From Vibrio sp. (GTDB lineage: Bacteria; Pseudomonadota; Gammaproteobacteria; Enterobacterales; Vibrionaceae), in assembly GCA_007124475.1 (NCBI GenBank), contig SLFB01000141.1:1-21916 (forward strand): a stretch of DNA of 21,916 nucleotides, written 5' to 3'. Numbering within the stretch: position 1 is the first letter of the stretch; each line of letters begins with the position of its first letter. Below, piece by piece: positions 7,541 through 15,770 of this stretch. The position numbers and the translations under genes are program-made. Under the pieces are notes generated by a model, which was not told the DNA's origin, searched no databases, and saw only the letters and a list, made by a program, of their open reading frames with translations.

Positions 7541-7731
7541 GTAAGCTGTGTATAATGTGATCGCTTTTGCGTGATGTACTCTGTAAAGGATCTTTCATTG
7601 TTGCATACTATAGTGTTAGCTTAACAATGGCACAGAGTGTTTTTATCGTTTAGCTCAGATGTAAAGGCCGCACCACATAACGTGCACCACTAGCTAAATA
7701 ACTACAACAAAATACAAATAAGGAAAATAAA

Positions 7732-7998
7732 ATGGCTAAGGGGCAATCTCTACAAGACCCATTCTTGAACGCATTACGCCGTGAGCGTATTCCCGTTTCT
7801 ATTTATTTAGTTAACGGTATTAAGTTACAAGGACAGATCGAATCATTTGATCAGTTTGTGATCTTACTAAAAAATACCGTTAATCAAATGGTTTACAAAC
7901 ATGCTATCTCTACCGTGGTGCCTGCACGTCCAGTGAGTCACCGTACGGGTGATCGTTCTACGACTAATGAACGTAATTCAGATAAGGCAGATGATTAA
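7732..7998 (+). CDS. hfq: RNA chaperone Hfq
   Basis: Hfq forms a homohexamer that pairs small regulatory RNAs with mRNAs and controls their stability and translation. The 88-aa protein has the Sm1 core (about 7-46) and Sm2 YKHAIS motif (55-60). Visible RNA-contact residues are Q8 and the Y55-K56-H57 set for the proximal face, Y25 and I30-K31 for the distal face, and the rim patch RRER (16-19). The C-terminal tail (66-88) is short, polar and acidic at the end, as in other vibrios. A good Shine-Dalgarno (AGGAA) precedes the ATG. The 191-bp upstream gap contains a TATAAT at 7551-7556 but no convincing -35 at standard spacing; a local promoter is likely, given that E. coli hfq has its own promoters. 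hflX follows 42 bp downstream with no terminator. Confidence 0.98.
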   Translation: MAKGQSLQDPFLNALRRERIPVSIYLVNGIKLQGQIESFDQFVILLKNTVNQMVYKHAISTVVPARPVSHRTGDRSTTNERNSDKADD

Positions 7999-8040
7999 TA
8001 TTGTTGATGATATTTAAGCAAACATTAAGGAGTAGAACGC

Positions 8041-9330
8041 TTGTTTGACCGTTATGAAGCTGGTGAGCGAGCGGTACTTGTTCATATTAATTTTACGCAA
8101 CAGGGTGAATGGGACGATCTTCAAGAGTGCGAGATGTTGGTTTCTTCTGCAGGAGTAAGTACTTTGCAAGTGGTCACTGGCAGTCGCCAATCGCCCCACC
8201 CCAAATATTTTGTCGGGGAAGGTAAGGCCCAAGAAATTGCGCAGGCGGTTCAGCTAACTGAAGCTGATGTCGTAATTTTTAATCATGCACTTTCTCCCGC
8301 TCAAGAGCGTAATCTCGAACAGCTTTGCCAATGCCGAGTCGTTGATAGAACAGGGTTGATTCTAGATATTTTCGCGCAGCGTGCTCGTACCCATGAAGGT
8401 AAATTGCAAGTTGAACTTGCCCAATTGCGTCATTTATCAACGCGCCTCATCCGAGGTTGGACTCACTTAGAAAGGCAGAAAGGTGGGATAGGTTTACGTG
8501 GTCCAGGTGAAACTCAGCTTGAGACTGACCGTCGATTATTACGTGAACGCATCAAAGCTATTTTACGTCGTTTGGACAAAGTGGCAAAACAACGTGAACA
8601 AGGACGAAGAGCAAGGAGCCGCGCTGAAATACCCACCATCTCTTTGGTCGGATATACCAATGCCGGTAAATCAACATTATTTAATCAAATTACGGCAGCT
8701 GGTGTTTATGCTGCAGATCAACTCTTTGCTACGCTCGATCCGACATTACGTAAAATTGAGTTAGTCGATGTTGGCCCAGCAATATTAGCGGATACGGTTG
8801 GATTTATTCGTCATCTACCACACGATCTTGTCGCTGCATTTAAAGCAACCTTGCAAGAAACGCAGCAAGCTGACATTTTGTTACATGTTGTTGATGCAAG
8901 TGATGAGCGTTTTCGTGAGAATATCCAAGCGGTTAATGATGTGTTGCTAGAAATCGATGCGCATGAAGTTCCGACTCTCGTGGTTATGAATAAAATTGAT
9001 AACCTAGAAGGTCAATCACCGCGTATCGAGAGAGATGATGAGGGAGTTCCTCAAACTGTCTGGGTTTCGGCTATGGATGGTTTGGGAATGGATCTACTGT
9101 TTAGTGCTCTTAGTGAGCGTTTAGCTAGTCAAGTTATCCATCATCGTTTGCGTATTCCTCCTGAGCATCAAGGTCGTATACGGAGTACTTTCTTTGCAAT
9201 GAACTGTATTCAACAAGAAGAGTATGATCCTGAAGGCAATCTGTTAGTATCAATTCGTATGCAACAAGTGGATTGGTTTAGACTAGAGAAAAGAGAAGAG
9301 GCAGTTTTACGTGACTTTATCGTCGCTTAA
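8041..9330 (+). CDS. hflX: Ribosome-associated GTPase HflX
   Basis: HflX is a GTPase that binds the 50S subunit and splits stalled ribosomes under heat or other stress. The 429-aa protein has the N-terminal HflX domain with a coiled-coil, the glycine-rich GGIGLRGPGETQLETDRR segment (148-165) typical of HflX, and a G domain with G1 GYTNAGKST (204-212), G3 DTVGF (251-255) and G4 NKID (317-320). The start is a TTG at 8041, preceded by AAGGAG (8027-8032) at 8-nt spacing; no ATG alternative keeps the conserved N-terminus. It sits between hfq and hflK, the standard order, with a 45-bp gap to hflK. Confidence 0.96.
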   Translation: MFDRYEAGERAVLVHINFTQQGEWDDLQECEMLVSSAGVSTLQVVTGSRQSPHPKYFVGEGKAQEIAQAVQLTEADVVIFNHALSPAQERNLEQLCQCRVVDRTGLILDIFAQRARTHEGKLQVELAQLRHLSTRLIRGWTHLERQKGGIGLRGPGETQLETDRRLLRERIKAILRRLDKVAKQREQGRRARSRAEIPTISLVGYTNAGKSTLFNQITAAGVYAADQLFATLDPTLRKIELVDVGPAILADTVGFIRHLPHDLVAAFKATLQETQQADILLHVVDASDERFRENIQAVNDVLLEIDAHEVPTLVVMNKIDNLEGQSPRIERDDEGVPQTVWVSAMDGLGMDLLFSALSERLASQVIHHRLRIPPEHQGRIRSTFFAMNCIQQEEYDPEGNLLVSIRMQQVDWFRLEKREEAVLRDFIVA

Positions 9331-9375
9331 AGTACTGCTAGAGTTTAACGTCATATCAAATGATGGAGCTTTCTA

Positions 9376-10560
9376 ATGGCGTGGAATGAGCCCGGAAATA
9401 ATAACGGCAACAATGGCCGCGATAATGACCCATGGGGTAATAATAATCGCGGTAACAAAGGTGGTCGTGAGCAAGGTCCGCCAGATTTAGACGAAGTATT
9501 TAATAAACTAAGTCAAAAATTGGGTGGTAAGTTTGGTAACGGAGGCAAGGGGTCTTCGTTTGGTGGTGGTTCGATGGGGTTCGGCGTGATTGCCGTGCTT
9601 GCTCTTGCCATCTGGTTTTTCTCTGGTTTTTATACCATTGGTGAAGCTGAACGTGGTGTAGTTCTGAGATTAGGTCAATACGATCGTGTGGTTGACCCAG
9701 GTCTTAACTGGCGTCCACGTTTTATTGATGAGGTTACTCCTGTCAATATCCAAGCGATTCGTTCCTTGAGTGCTTCTGGTATTATGTTGACCAAAGATGA
9801 AAACGTCGTCAACGTGGCCATGGATGTTCAGTATCGGATTGTTGATCCATACAAGTACTTGTTCCGATTGGTAAATCCTGATGATAGCTTACATCAAGCT
9901 ACGGATTCAGCTTTACGCGCGGTGATTGGTGACTCGTTAATGGACAGTATTTTGACTGTTGGGCGTCAGCAAATCCGTCAAAGCACGCAGCAAACACTCA
10001 ATGATATTATTGAAGATTACGACATGGGTTTATTGGTCGTTGGTGTTAACTTCCAGTCATCTCGCCCACCAGAGCAGGTAAAAGATGCATTTGATGATGC
10101 TATTGCCGCTCGTGAGGATGAAGAGCGCTTCATTCGTGAAGCAGAAGCTTATATGAATGAGATCTTGCCGCAAGCGACTGGTCGAGCTGAACGTGTGAAA
10201 CGAGAAGCTCTAGGTTACAGCGAGCGAATTATTAACGAAGCATTAGGTCAAGTTGCTCAGTTTGAAAAGCTGTTACCTGAGTATCAAGCTGCTCCTGAAG
10301 TGACTCGTAAGCGTCTATATTTAGATGCAATGGAACAGGTATACACTAATAGCTCGAAAATTTTGATTGACTCTGACTCAAGTGGCAACCTGCTTTATCT
10401 ACCGATTGACAAACTTGCAGGTCAAGAAGGGGCTGCTCCGTCGCGTCAAACTCGTGCTCTATCTACACAAGATCAGGCAGGGTTACAGTCGCAACAGCAT
10501 AATAATACGAGCAGCAATACCGCTCCTCGCTCAACTAACACTCGTCAAGGGAGAAACTAA
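9376..10560 (+). CDS. hflK: FtsH protease modulator HflK
   Basis: HflK and HflC form a large inner-membrane cage around the FtsH protease and limit its access to membrane substrates. The 394-aa protein begins with a Gly/Asn-rich cytoplasmic tail (about 1-60), has one membrane segment (about 70-90), and then the SPFH/band-7 domain starting GEAERGVVLRLG. A long helical region rich in Glu, Arg and Ala (about 230-320) matches the family's coiled-coil wall. A Gln/Ser/Asn-rich tail ends the protein. Shine-Dalgarno GGAG (9365-9368) sits 7 nt before the ATG. Two bases separate its stop from the hflC ATG. Confidence 0.97.
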   Translation: MAWNEPGNNNGNNGRDNDPWGNNNRGNKGGREQGPPDLDEVFNKLSQKLGGKFGNGGKGSSFGGGSMGFGVIAVLALAIWFFSGFYTIGEAERGVVLRLGQYDRVVDPGLNWRPRFIDEVTPVNIQAIRSLSASGIMLTKDENVVNVAMDVQYRIVDPYKYLFRLVNPDDSLHQATDSALRAVIGDSLMDSILTVGRQQIRQSTQQTLNDIIEDYDMGLLVVGVNFQSSRPPEQVKDAFDDAIAAREDEERFIREAEAYMNEILPQATGRAERVKREALGYSERIINEALGQVAQFEKLLPEYQAAPEVTRKRLYLDAMEQVYTNSSKILIDSDSSGNLLYLPIDKLAGQEGAAPSRQTRALSTQDQAGLQSQQHNNTSSNTAPRSTNTRQGRN

Positions 10561-10562
10561 GC

Positions 10563-11543
10563 ATGCGTAAGTTAATGATCCCGGTCATTGTCGTCTTTTT
10601 AGCACTGCTCTTGATGTCGATGTTTGTGGTGCCCGAAGGTGAGCGTGGCATTGTTATTCGTTTTGGTCGAGTGATTCAAGATGATGCTGGACTATCGAAG
10701 ATTTATGAACCAGGCCTGCATTTTAAAATGCCAGTGTTTGATCGTGTTCATAAGTTAGATGCTCGTATTCAAACTATGGATGGGCGTTCAGACCGATTTG
10801 TAACCTCAGAGCAAAAAGACGTCATTATCGATACCTATGTAAAATGGAGAATTGAAGATTTTGGTCAATTCTACCTGGCTACTGGTGGGGGTAACATCTT
10901 TACTGCTCAGGCACTGCTAGAACGTCGGGTGACGGATGTACTAAGATCCGAGATAGGTTCACGTGACATTAAGCAAATTGTGTCAGGCCCGCGTAACGAA
11001 GACGTATTACCTGATAGCCCTGATGATGAGGTTGTTACGACTGAAGCGGCTCGCCAGGCATTAGAAGTTGATGGCCAACGTGATCAAGTGATGGAAAATG
11101 TTTTGAAAGATACACGTGTTAATGCCAGTAAAGACTTAGGTGTTTATGTTGTAGATTTTAGAATTAAGAAAATTAACTTACCGGATGAAATCAGTGAGTC
11201 AATTTATCGCCGGATGCGTGCAGAACGTGAAGCGGTTGCTCGTCGTCACCGTTCACAAGGCCGTGAGAGAGCCGAGGTAATTCGTGCTCAAGCGGATCTT
11301 GAGGTGGCAACGATCTTAGCCGAAGCGGATAGAACCGCTCGAGTGACTCGTGGTCAAGCCGATGCGACGTCAGCGAGAGTCTATGCCGATGCTTATAATA
11401 AAGATCCAGAGTTTTTCGGCTTTATTCGTTCGTTGCAAGCTTATGAAAACTCATTTAGCCAGAAGAGTGATATTCTTGTCTTAGATCCTAAGAGTGACTT
11501 CTTCCAATATATGAATAGCTCAAAAGGCGCAGCGAGCAAATAA
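10563..11543 (+). CDS. hflC: FtsH protease modulator HflC
   Basis: HflC is the partner of HflK in the FtsH-surrounding membrane complex. The 326-aa protein has an N-terminal membrane anchor (about 4-23), the SPFH/band-7 domain opening with VPEGERGIVIRFGRV, and an Ala/Glu/Arg-rich helical region (about 220-290). The length is close to the E. coli protein (334). AAGGGAG (10547-10553) inside the end of hflK serves as ribosome binding site. It is the last gene before the strong terminator at 11607-11632, so it closes the tsaE-to-hflC superoperon. Confidence 0.97.
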   Translation: MRKLMIPVIVVFLALLLMSMFVVPEGERGIVIRFGRVIQDDAGLSKIYEPGLHFKMPVFDRVHKLDARIQTMDGRSDRFVTSEQKDVIIDTYVKWRIEDFGQFYLATGGGNIFTAQALLERRVTDVLRSEIGSRDIKQIVSGPRNEDVLPDSPDDEVVTTEAARQALEVDGQRDQVMENVLKDTRVNASKDLGVYVVDFRIKKINLPDEISESIYRRMRAEREAVARRHRSQGRERAEVIRAQADLEVATILAEADRTARVTRGQADATSARVYADAYNKDPEFFGFIRSLQAYENSFSQKSDILVLDPKSDFFQYMNSSKGAASK

Positions 11544-11606
11544 GCTGAGCTTGGTTATGCAAGGATAGGAGTTAACTTTACTATCCCACCATAATGGTTG
11601 TAATCC

Positions 11607-11632
11607 AAAAGGCTCCTCCGGGAGCCTTTTTT
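11607..11632 (+). terminator. Terminator after hflC
   Basis: AAAAGGCTCC (11607-11616) pairs perfectly with GGAGCCTTTT (11621-11630) around TCCG, followed by T residues. A second, weaker inverted repeat GGATAG/CTATCC (11563-11586) lies just upstream. This is the clear end of the superoperon. Confidence 0.93.
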
Positions 11633-11643
11633 ACATAAGGAAG

Positions 11644-11835
11644 ATGATGCTAACGATATTGGGTATTGCATTTGGAATCGTACTTATCTTAGAAGGGATA
11701 GGGCCATTAATCACACCATGCCGATGGCGCGCTATGATGTTAGCTATAGCCAAACAAGAAGATAATCAACTTCGAAGGATTGGTGGTTGTCTAGTCGTGG
11801 CTGGGGTGATTACTGTCTATTATTTTACGGTTTGA
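11644..11835 (+). CDS. yjeT: Small DUF2065 inner-membrane protein (YjeT-like)
   Basis: This 63-aa protein of unknown function matches the DUF2065/YjeT family, which lies downstream of hflC in E. coli as well. Seen: two hydrophobic segments (about 2-22 and 46-62) separated by a short basic loop containing PCRWR, suggesting a hairpin membrane protein. Two ATG codons are adjacent (11644 and 11647); the AAGGAAG at 11637-11643 is better spaced for the second. It begins only 12 bp after the hflC terminator with no obvious promoter between, so it probably depends on readthrough or a promoter upstream of the terminator. Its function remains unassigned; the steady link to hflKC hints at a membrane quality-control role, which is inference. 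Confidence 0.85.
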   Translation: MMLTILGIAFGIVLILEGIGPLITPCRWRAMMLAIAKQEDNQLRRIGGCLVVAGVITVYYFTV

Positions 11836-11872
11836 GAGTGAGATAACTAACTAGAGTATAATGTGCATGATT

Positions 11873-12097
11873 TTAGTAATGAGGAGGCGGCGTTTCATCC
11901 GCTTCACTGGCTAGGTTTGAAGTATCCATGGTTTTCATTTTGCCAACAACATACTTGACTTGATCTTGCATTTTATTAATCAACAGTTGTTGTTGGCTTA
12001 AGGCGCTATTTAACTCATCAATAGTCTGCTCTTGGAACGCAAGTTTGCATTCTAAATCTTCTATACGTTGTTCTAATTGTTGTTGGTGTGCGTTCAT
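11873..12097 (-). CDS. slyX: SlyX family protein
   Basis: SlyX is a short, predicted coiled-coil protein of unknown function, named for its position beside slyD in E. coli. The 74-aa product is nearly all heptad-like helix (about residues 2-55, with repeated Leu/Ile and Gln/Glu) and ends in the family's typical proline-rich PPPHY tail. The start chosen is the ATG at 12097, which gives the usual length (E. coli 72) and lies 2 bp after the stop of the upstream WD40 gene; a frame from 12118 would overlap that gene. It appears co-transcribed with the WD40 lipoprotein gene. It converges on yjeT, with only 37 bp between stops and no strong terminator visible. Confidence 0.9.
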   Translation of the reverse strand: MNAHQQQLEQRIEDLECKLAFQEQTIDELNSALSQQQLLINKMQDQVKYVVGKMKTMDTSNLASEADETPPPHY

Positions 12098-12099
12098 GA

Positions 12100-13083
12100 T
12101 TACTCGTTGAATTGCCAAGCTTGAGCGATTCCGGCTGAGGTGCCTGAAATAATTCGCTGATTATTGTCTAGAGCCACATCATACACCACTGCACGAGGTG
12201 GGCGAGTATCTTTTTGCGCCATCGCCTCAAAACGAGCTTGTTTCTTACCTGTACTGGTACTCCAAATTTCAACTCGGCTAGATGGGGTGCCCGTTAGTAA
12301 ATAATGCCCATCATCAGAAAAACGGGCACTGGAAAAAATCAGTTGGCGCGATAAAGTGCGTAATTGGGCTTGTTTTTCACCGGTACGCAAGTTCCAAATG
12401 ATGGACTGGTTACCGCCATCTGAGGTAAAGGCTAAATGACCATCTCGTTGTAGCGCTACTCGGTTAATTCGTTGTTGGTGCTCAAAGTTGAAAATAATTT
12501 GTCCACTCTGGGTATCCCATAGATAGGCGTTGTAGTCATTAGCACCGCTTAGAGCATAGCGTCCATTAGGAGAAAGTGCCACAGAGTTGACTTTTTCTTG
12601 ATGAGCAAGGAACTCCATTCGTCTTCCAGAGACTAAATCTACATAAATGGCTTTTCCGTTGGTTAAACCAAGCAGAATCTGTTGACCATCATTACTTAAA
12701 TCTATATCAGTAATAAAGCCATCTGAGATAGACCATAGGCCTTCGGCTTGGGCCCAGCTTAAATCCCAAACCGCAAAGTTAATTTGTGTTGCGGTTACCG
12801 CATAGCGGCCGTTATCAGAAAGACGGATATAGGATACCGAATTTTCTTCGGGATCTTGCGCGCCTAATTCAGCCAGTATTTCTCTTTGGTTTAAATCCCA
12901 GAATACAAGCTGATGTTCTTGTGAGTAGATTAACGCAAAGCGTCCATCACGGCTCAAACCAAAGCTGGTTGATCCATTCGGCTCTAAAACCCAGCGTTCA
13001 TGGTCTTGATTAAAAAAAAAGCAGCCATTTAACAGAGAAATGACAACCAAAGACATAATGAAATGAGAAATTATTCGCAGCAC
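12100..13083 (-). CDS. WD40-repeat lipoprotein
   Basis: The function is not known. The 327-aa protein opens with a lipoprotein signal peptide ending LLNGC, so lipidation at Cys21 is predicted, with Phe22 at +2 favouring the outer membrane. The rest is a run of WD40-like blades, shown by recurring units such as LSRDGRFALI, LSDNGRYAVT, LSNDGQQILL, LSPNGRYALSG and FSDDGHYLLTG, each followed by a VWDL/LWDT/IWNL-type strand. I count about six or seven blades, enough for a propeller. Such propellers usually scaffold protein complexes; the partner is unknown. slyX follows 2 bp downstream. From memory, vibrios carry a homologue at the same position between hflC and fkpA. It is transcribed divergently from fkpA, sharing a 138-bp promoter region. 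Confidence 0.85.
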   Translation of the reverse strand: MLRIISHFIMSLVVISLLNGCFFFNQDHERWVLEPNGSTSFGLSRDGRFALIYSQEHQLVFWDLNQREILAELGAQDPEENSVSYIRLSDNGRYAVTATQINFAVWDLSWAQAEGLWSISDGFITDIDLSNDGQQILLGLTNGKAIYVDLVSGRRMEFLAHQEKVNSVALSPNGRYALSGANDYNAYLWDTQSGQIIFNFEHQQRINRVALQRDGHLAFTSDGGNQSIIWNLRTGEKQAQLRTLSRQLIFSSARFSDDGHYLLTGTPSSRVEIWSTSTGKKQARFEAMAQKDTRPPRAVVYDVALDNNQRIISGTSAGIAQAWQFNE

Positions 13084-13221
13084 AATTAATTATCCGTTGA
13101 GTGGTAAAGACAATTACGAAACATACCGTTATATTGGTATAACATATTATGGTGCACTAGGTTAAATAGCCAATGAGTGCTCAATAATGAAAGAGTTACC
13201 TCAAAAAAGTTGGAGAAATAA

Positions 13222-13986
13222 ATGAAATCGTTTTTTAAAGTGTCATTGCTTGCGGCCACTGTTGCCCTTGCGGCCGGTTGCCAAAAAGAAGAAAATACCG
13301 CTTCAGTCGCCAGTTCTTCAGCTGTACAGCAAGTCACTTTCAATTCAGATGATGATAAAGCTGCTTACGCAATCGGTGTCTCATTTGCTAATTATCTTAC
13401 CAGTAGCCTTGAAATGCCAAGTGAGATTGGGGTTGAATTAGATAAAAATATGGTATTAAGAGGTATTGAGCATGTTTTTGCTGACGCATCACAGATGGAT
13501 GAACAGCAAACTCGTGAAGTACTTGAAGCCTTTGACCAGCGTATGGCTGAACGTATGCAAGAGCAAACCGCTGCAAAATCAGCAACCAACAAACAAGCGG
13601 GTGATGAATTCCGCGCGCAATTTGAGCAGCAAGAAGGCGTGAAAAAAACTGAATCAGGTTTGTTGTATCAAGTGCTTAGTGAAGAACAAGGTAAATCGCC
13701 ACAAGAAACCGATACAGTACAAGTTCATTATAAAGGTACCTTGATCGATGGTACTCAATTTGATAGCTCATACGATCGTGGTGAACCAGCAACATTCCCT
13801 CTTAACCGAGTGATTCCTGGATGGACGGAAGGGGTTCAATTGATGCAGGTTGGATCTAAGTATAAGTTTGTTATCCCACCTGAACTGGCTTATGGTGAGC
13901 AAGATACTCCTGTTATTCCAGCCAATTCAACCTTAGTATTTGAAGTTGAATTATTAAGTGTTGAGAGTAGTGACGCTGCGCAGTAG
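13222..13986 (+). CDS. fkpA: FKBP-type peptidyl-prolyl isomerase, lipoprotein
   Basis: This is a FkpA/Mip-type folding catalyst and chaperone of the cell envelope. The 254-aa protein has a signal peptide ending LAAGC, so lipidation at Cys20 is predicted (Gln21 at +2, outer membrane). It is followed by the helical dimerisation domain (about 41-140), starting DDDKAAYAIGVSFANYL. The C-terminal FKBP domain (about 165-247) has the active-site residues Y170, F180-D181, V197-I198, W201, Y224 and F240 in VHYKGTLIDG, VIPGWTEG and IPPELAYG contexts. E. coli FkpA has the same layout but a soluble periplasmic signal peptide, so the lipobox is a difference. GGAG precedes the ATG. A strong terminator follows. 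Confidence 0.93.
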   Translation: MKSFFKVSLLAATVALAAGCQKEENTASVASSSAVQQVTFNSDDDKAAYAIGVSFANYLTSSLEMPSEIGVELDKNMVLRGIEHVFADASQMDEQQTREVLEAFDQRMAERMQEQTAAKSATNKQAGDEFRAQFEQQEGVKKTESGLLYQVLSEEQGKSPQETDTVQVHYKGTLIDGTQFDSSYDRGEPATFPLNRVIPGWTEGVQLMQVGSKYKFVIPPELAYGEQDTPVIPANSTLVFEVELLSVESSDAAQ

Positions 13987-14005
13987 TCATGGCTCATTGG
14001 TTTAT

Positions 14006-14032
14006 CAGGCCTGACTTGTTCAGGCCTTTTTT
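14006..14032 (+). terminator. Terminator after fkpA
   Basis: AGGCCTGA (14007-14014) pairs with TCAGGCCT (14020-14027) around CTTGT and runs into T residues through 14032. Confidence 0.92.
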
Positions 14033-14275
14033 CTTACCAGATTCTCTGCTTATTGCAAAGCTTCAGATCGAAAGGTCGCAACCCCTAGTCGTTAGATTTG
14101 TTAGCTTCAACCGTCTAACAATTTTATCAGCCAAACATTCCAAGCTTGATTAGGTTAAAATTCACAGTGGAGACTTTGTCCTAAATCACCTCATAGTGAG
14201 ATAGCTCAGGCGATCGTTAAAAATTCTGATAAACTTACAACAATTTATTGATTGTACGTTAAAGGTCAAAAGACA

Positions 14276-14992
14276 GTGACAATAACAGAAAGCATTAATA
14301 CCGATATGCTCATGGAAATGGAATTCGTTCATGTCAAACCATTTACTGAGCACGACAAAGTGATTTTACGATCTTATGAAGCGATGGTGGATGGGTTAGC
14401 GAGTTTAATCGGTCCATTTTGCGAAATTGTGTTGCATTCATTAGAAGATCTTAATACCTCAGCGATCAAAATCGCCAATGGCGAAAATACAGGGCGACAA
14501 GTAGGCTCGCCAATCACGGACGTCGCATTAAAAATGTTACGTGATATTGAAGGTACTGAGCGTAATTTTTCTCGTTCGTATTTTACCCGGGCAAAGGGCG
14601 GGGTGCTGATGAAGTCGATCACGGTTGCTATCCGCAATGGTGACAATCGAGTGATTGGCTTATTGTGCATCAATATCAATCTTGATGCGCCATTTTCACA
14701 AGTATTACACTCTTTTATGCCAACAGCAGAAGCGCAAGAAGCCGCCGCCCCAGTTAACTTTGCTAGTGATGTGGTTGAGCTGGTCGATCAAACCGTTGAG
14801 CGCACGGTAGAAGAAATCAACGCTGATAAATCCGTATCCAACAACACCAAAAATCGTCAAATCGTCATGGCATTGTATGACAAGGGAATTTTTGATATCA
14901 AAGATGCGATTAATCGGGTCGCTGATCGTTTAAATATCTCTAAACATACTGTCTATTTATATATTCGTCAGCGTAAAACGGAGGACGAGTAG
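14276..14992 (+). CDS. YheO-like PAS/HTH transcriptional regulator
   Basis: This is a DNA-binding regulator of the YheO family, which precedes tusDCB in E. coli too. It has an N-terminal YheO/PAS-like sensor domain (about residues 25-135, with ILRSYEAMVDGLASLIG, EIVLHSLEDL, GSPITD and VIGLLCININLD), and a C-terminal helix-turn-helix (about 175-235) ending RLNISKHTVYLYIRQ. The effector is unknown. The start is uncertain: a GTG at 14276 with AAAGG (14261-14265) upstream gives 238 aa, matching E. coli YheO (240). A TTG at 14252 lacks a ribosome site, and the first in-frame ATG (14306) would shorten the protein by ten residues. The stop shares one base with the tusD GTG, so it is coupled to the tus genes. 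Confidence 0.9.
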   Translation: MTITESINTDMLMEMEFVHVKPFTEHDKVILRSYEAMVDGLASLIGPFCEIVLHSLEDLNTSAIKIANGENTGRQVGSPITDVALKMLRDIEGTERNFSRSYFTRAKGGVLMKSITVAIRNGDNRVIGLLCININLDAPFSQVLHSFMPTAEAQEAAAPVNFASDVVELVDQTVERTVEEINADKSVSNNTKNRQIVMALYDKGIFDIKDAINRVADRLNISKHTVYLYIRQRKTEDE

Positions 14993-15402
14993 TGAGCAGC
15001 CCATCGGCCCCCGTCTTGAGTTACGCTTTATTGGTTACTGGCGCCGCTTATGGCACCCAGTCGGCACGCATGGCTTATCAATTTGCTCAGCAGGTGATTG
15101 CGAAAGGGCACAGTATCCGGCGCATCTTTTTTTATCATGATGGCGTGCTAAATGGTTCTTCACTGACTTTGCCTGCTAACGATGAGTTTGATTTGCTTCA
15201 AGCTTGGCAGCAACTAAGTAAAATGCATAATATTCAGTTAGAAACCTGTGTTTCAGCGGCCTTGAGGCGCGGTGTGGTTAGTGACAGTGAGGCGCAGCAA
15301 CATCAGTTAAACGTGGCTAATTTAGCCGATGGTTTTACGCAAACAGGCTTAGGGGCATTAGCTGAAGCTTTATTAACTGAAGATAGGGTGGTGCAGTTTT
15401 GA
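14992..15402 (+). CDS. tusD: Sulfur relay protein TusD
   Basis: TusD is the sulfur-accepting subunit of the cytoplasmic TusBCD complex, which carries persulfide from TusA to TusE for 2-thiolation of U34 in tRNAs for Lys, Glu and Gln. The 136-aa protein has the DsrE-like fold and the conserved cysteine (C86 in LETCVSAALRRGV), the expected persulfide carrier. The start is a GTG at 14992, overlapping the stop of the yheO-like gene by one base, with an excellent GGAGG (14980-14984) 7 nt upstream. E. coli TusD is 128 aa; the extra residues are at the N-terminus. Confidence 0.95.
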   Translation: MSSPSAPVLSYALLVTGAAYGTQSARMAYQFAQQVIAKGHSIRRIFFYHDGVLNGSSLTLPANDEFDLLQAWQQLSKMHNIQLETCVSAALRRGVVSDSEAQQHQLNVANLADGFTQTGLGALAEALLTEDRVVQF

Positions 15403-15755
15403 AAAAAATCGCTTTTATCTTCCATTCACCACCACACAGTACCAGTGCCGGGCGTGAAGGCCTTGACGCGCTTTTGGCTACTTCTGCCTATAGCGATCAA
15501 TTAGCCGTTTTCTTTGTTGGGGACGGGGTGCTGCAATTGATGACCGAACAACAACCAGAACAGATCCTTAGCCGTGATTATATTAAATCATTTAAATTGC
15601 TGGATTTATACGACGTTGAACAGCGCTATGTTTGTGCTCAAAGTCTTCATGATTGGGGAGTGGGAACCGAACAATTGATCATAGATTGCTCAGAGTTAGC
15701 ACCGTCAAACATGGCTGAATTATGGCAAACTTTTGATCACATCATTACTTTTTAA
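15399..15755 (+). CDS. tusC: Sulfur relay protein TusC
   Basis: TusC is the second subunit of the TusBCD heterohexamer and has the DsrF-like fold. The 118-aa length matches the family. The N-terminus KKIAFIFHSPPHST and the following GREGLDALLA are typical. The start is a TTG at 15399 that overlaps the tusD TGA by four bases (TTGA), with an AGGGTGG ribosome site shortly upstream. No ATG alternative would keep the conserved first strand. Confidence 0.94.
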   Translation: MKKIAFIFHSPPHSTSAGREGLDALLATSAYSDQLAVFFVGDGVLQLMTEQQPEQILSRDYIKSFKLLDLYDVEQRYVCAQSLHDWGVGTEQLIIDCSELAPSNMAELWQTFDHIITF

Positions 15756-15770
15756 TTGTCGAGGTATTCG

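Noticed and set aside
7551..7556. TATAAT as a firm hfq promoter
   Set aside because: No -35 at 16-18 bp and no extended -10; kept only as a remark in the hfq entry.
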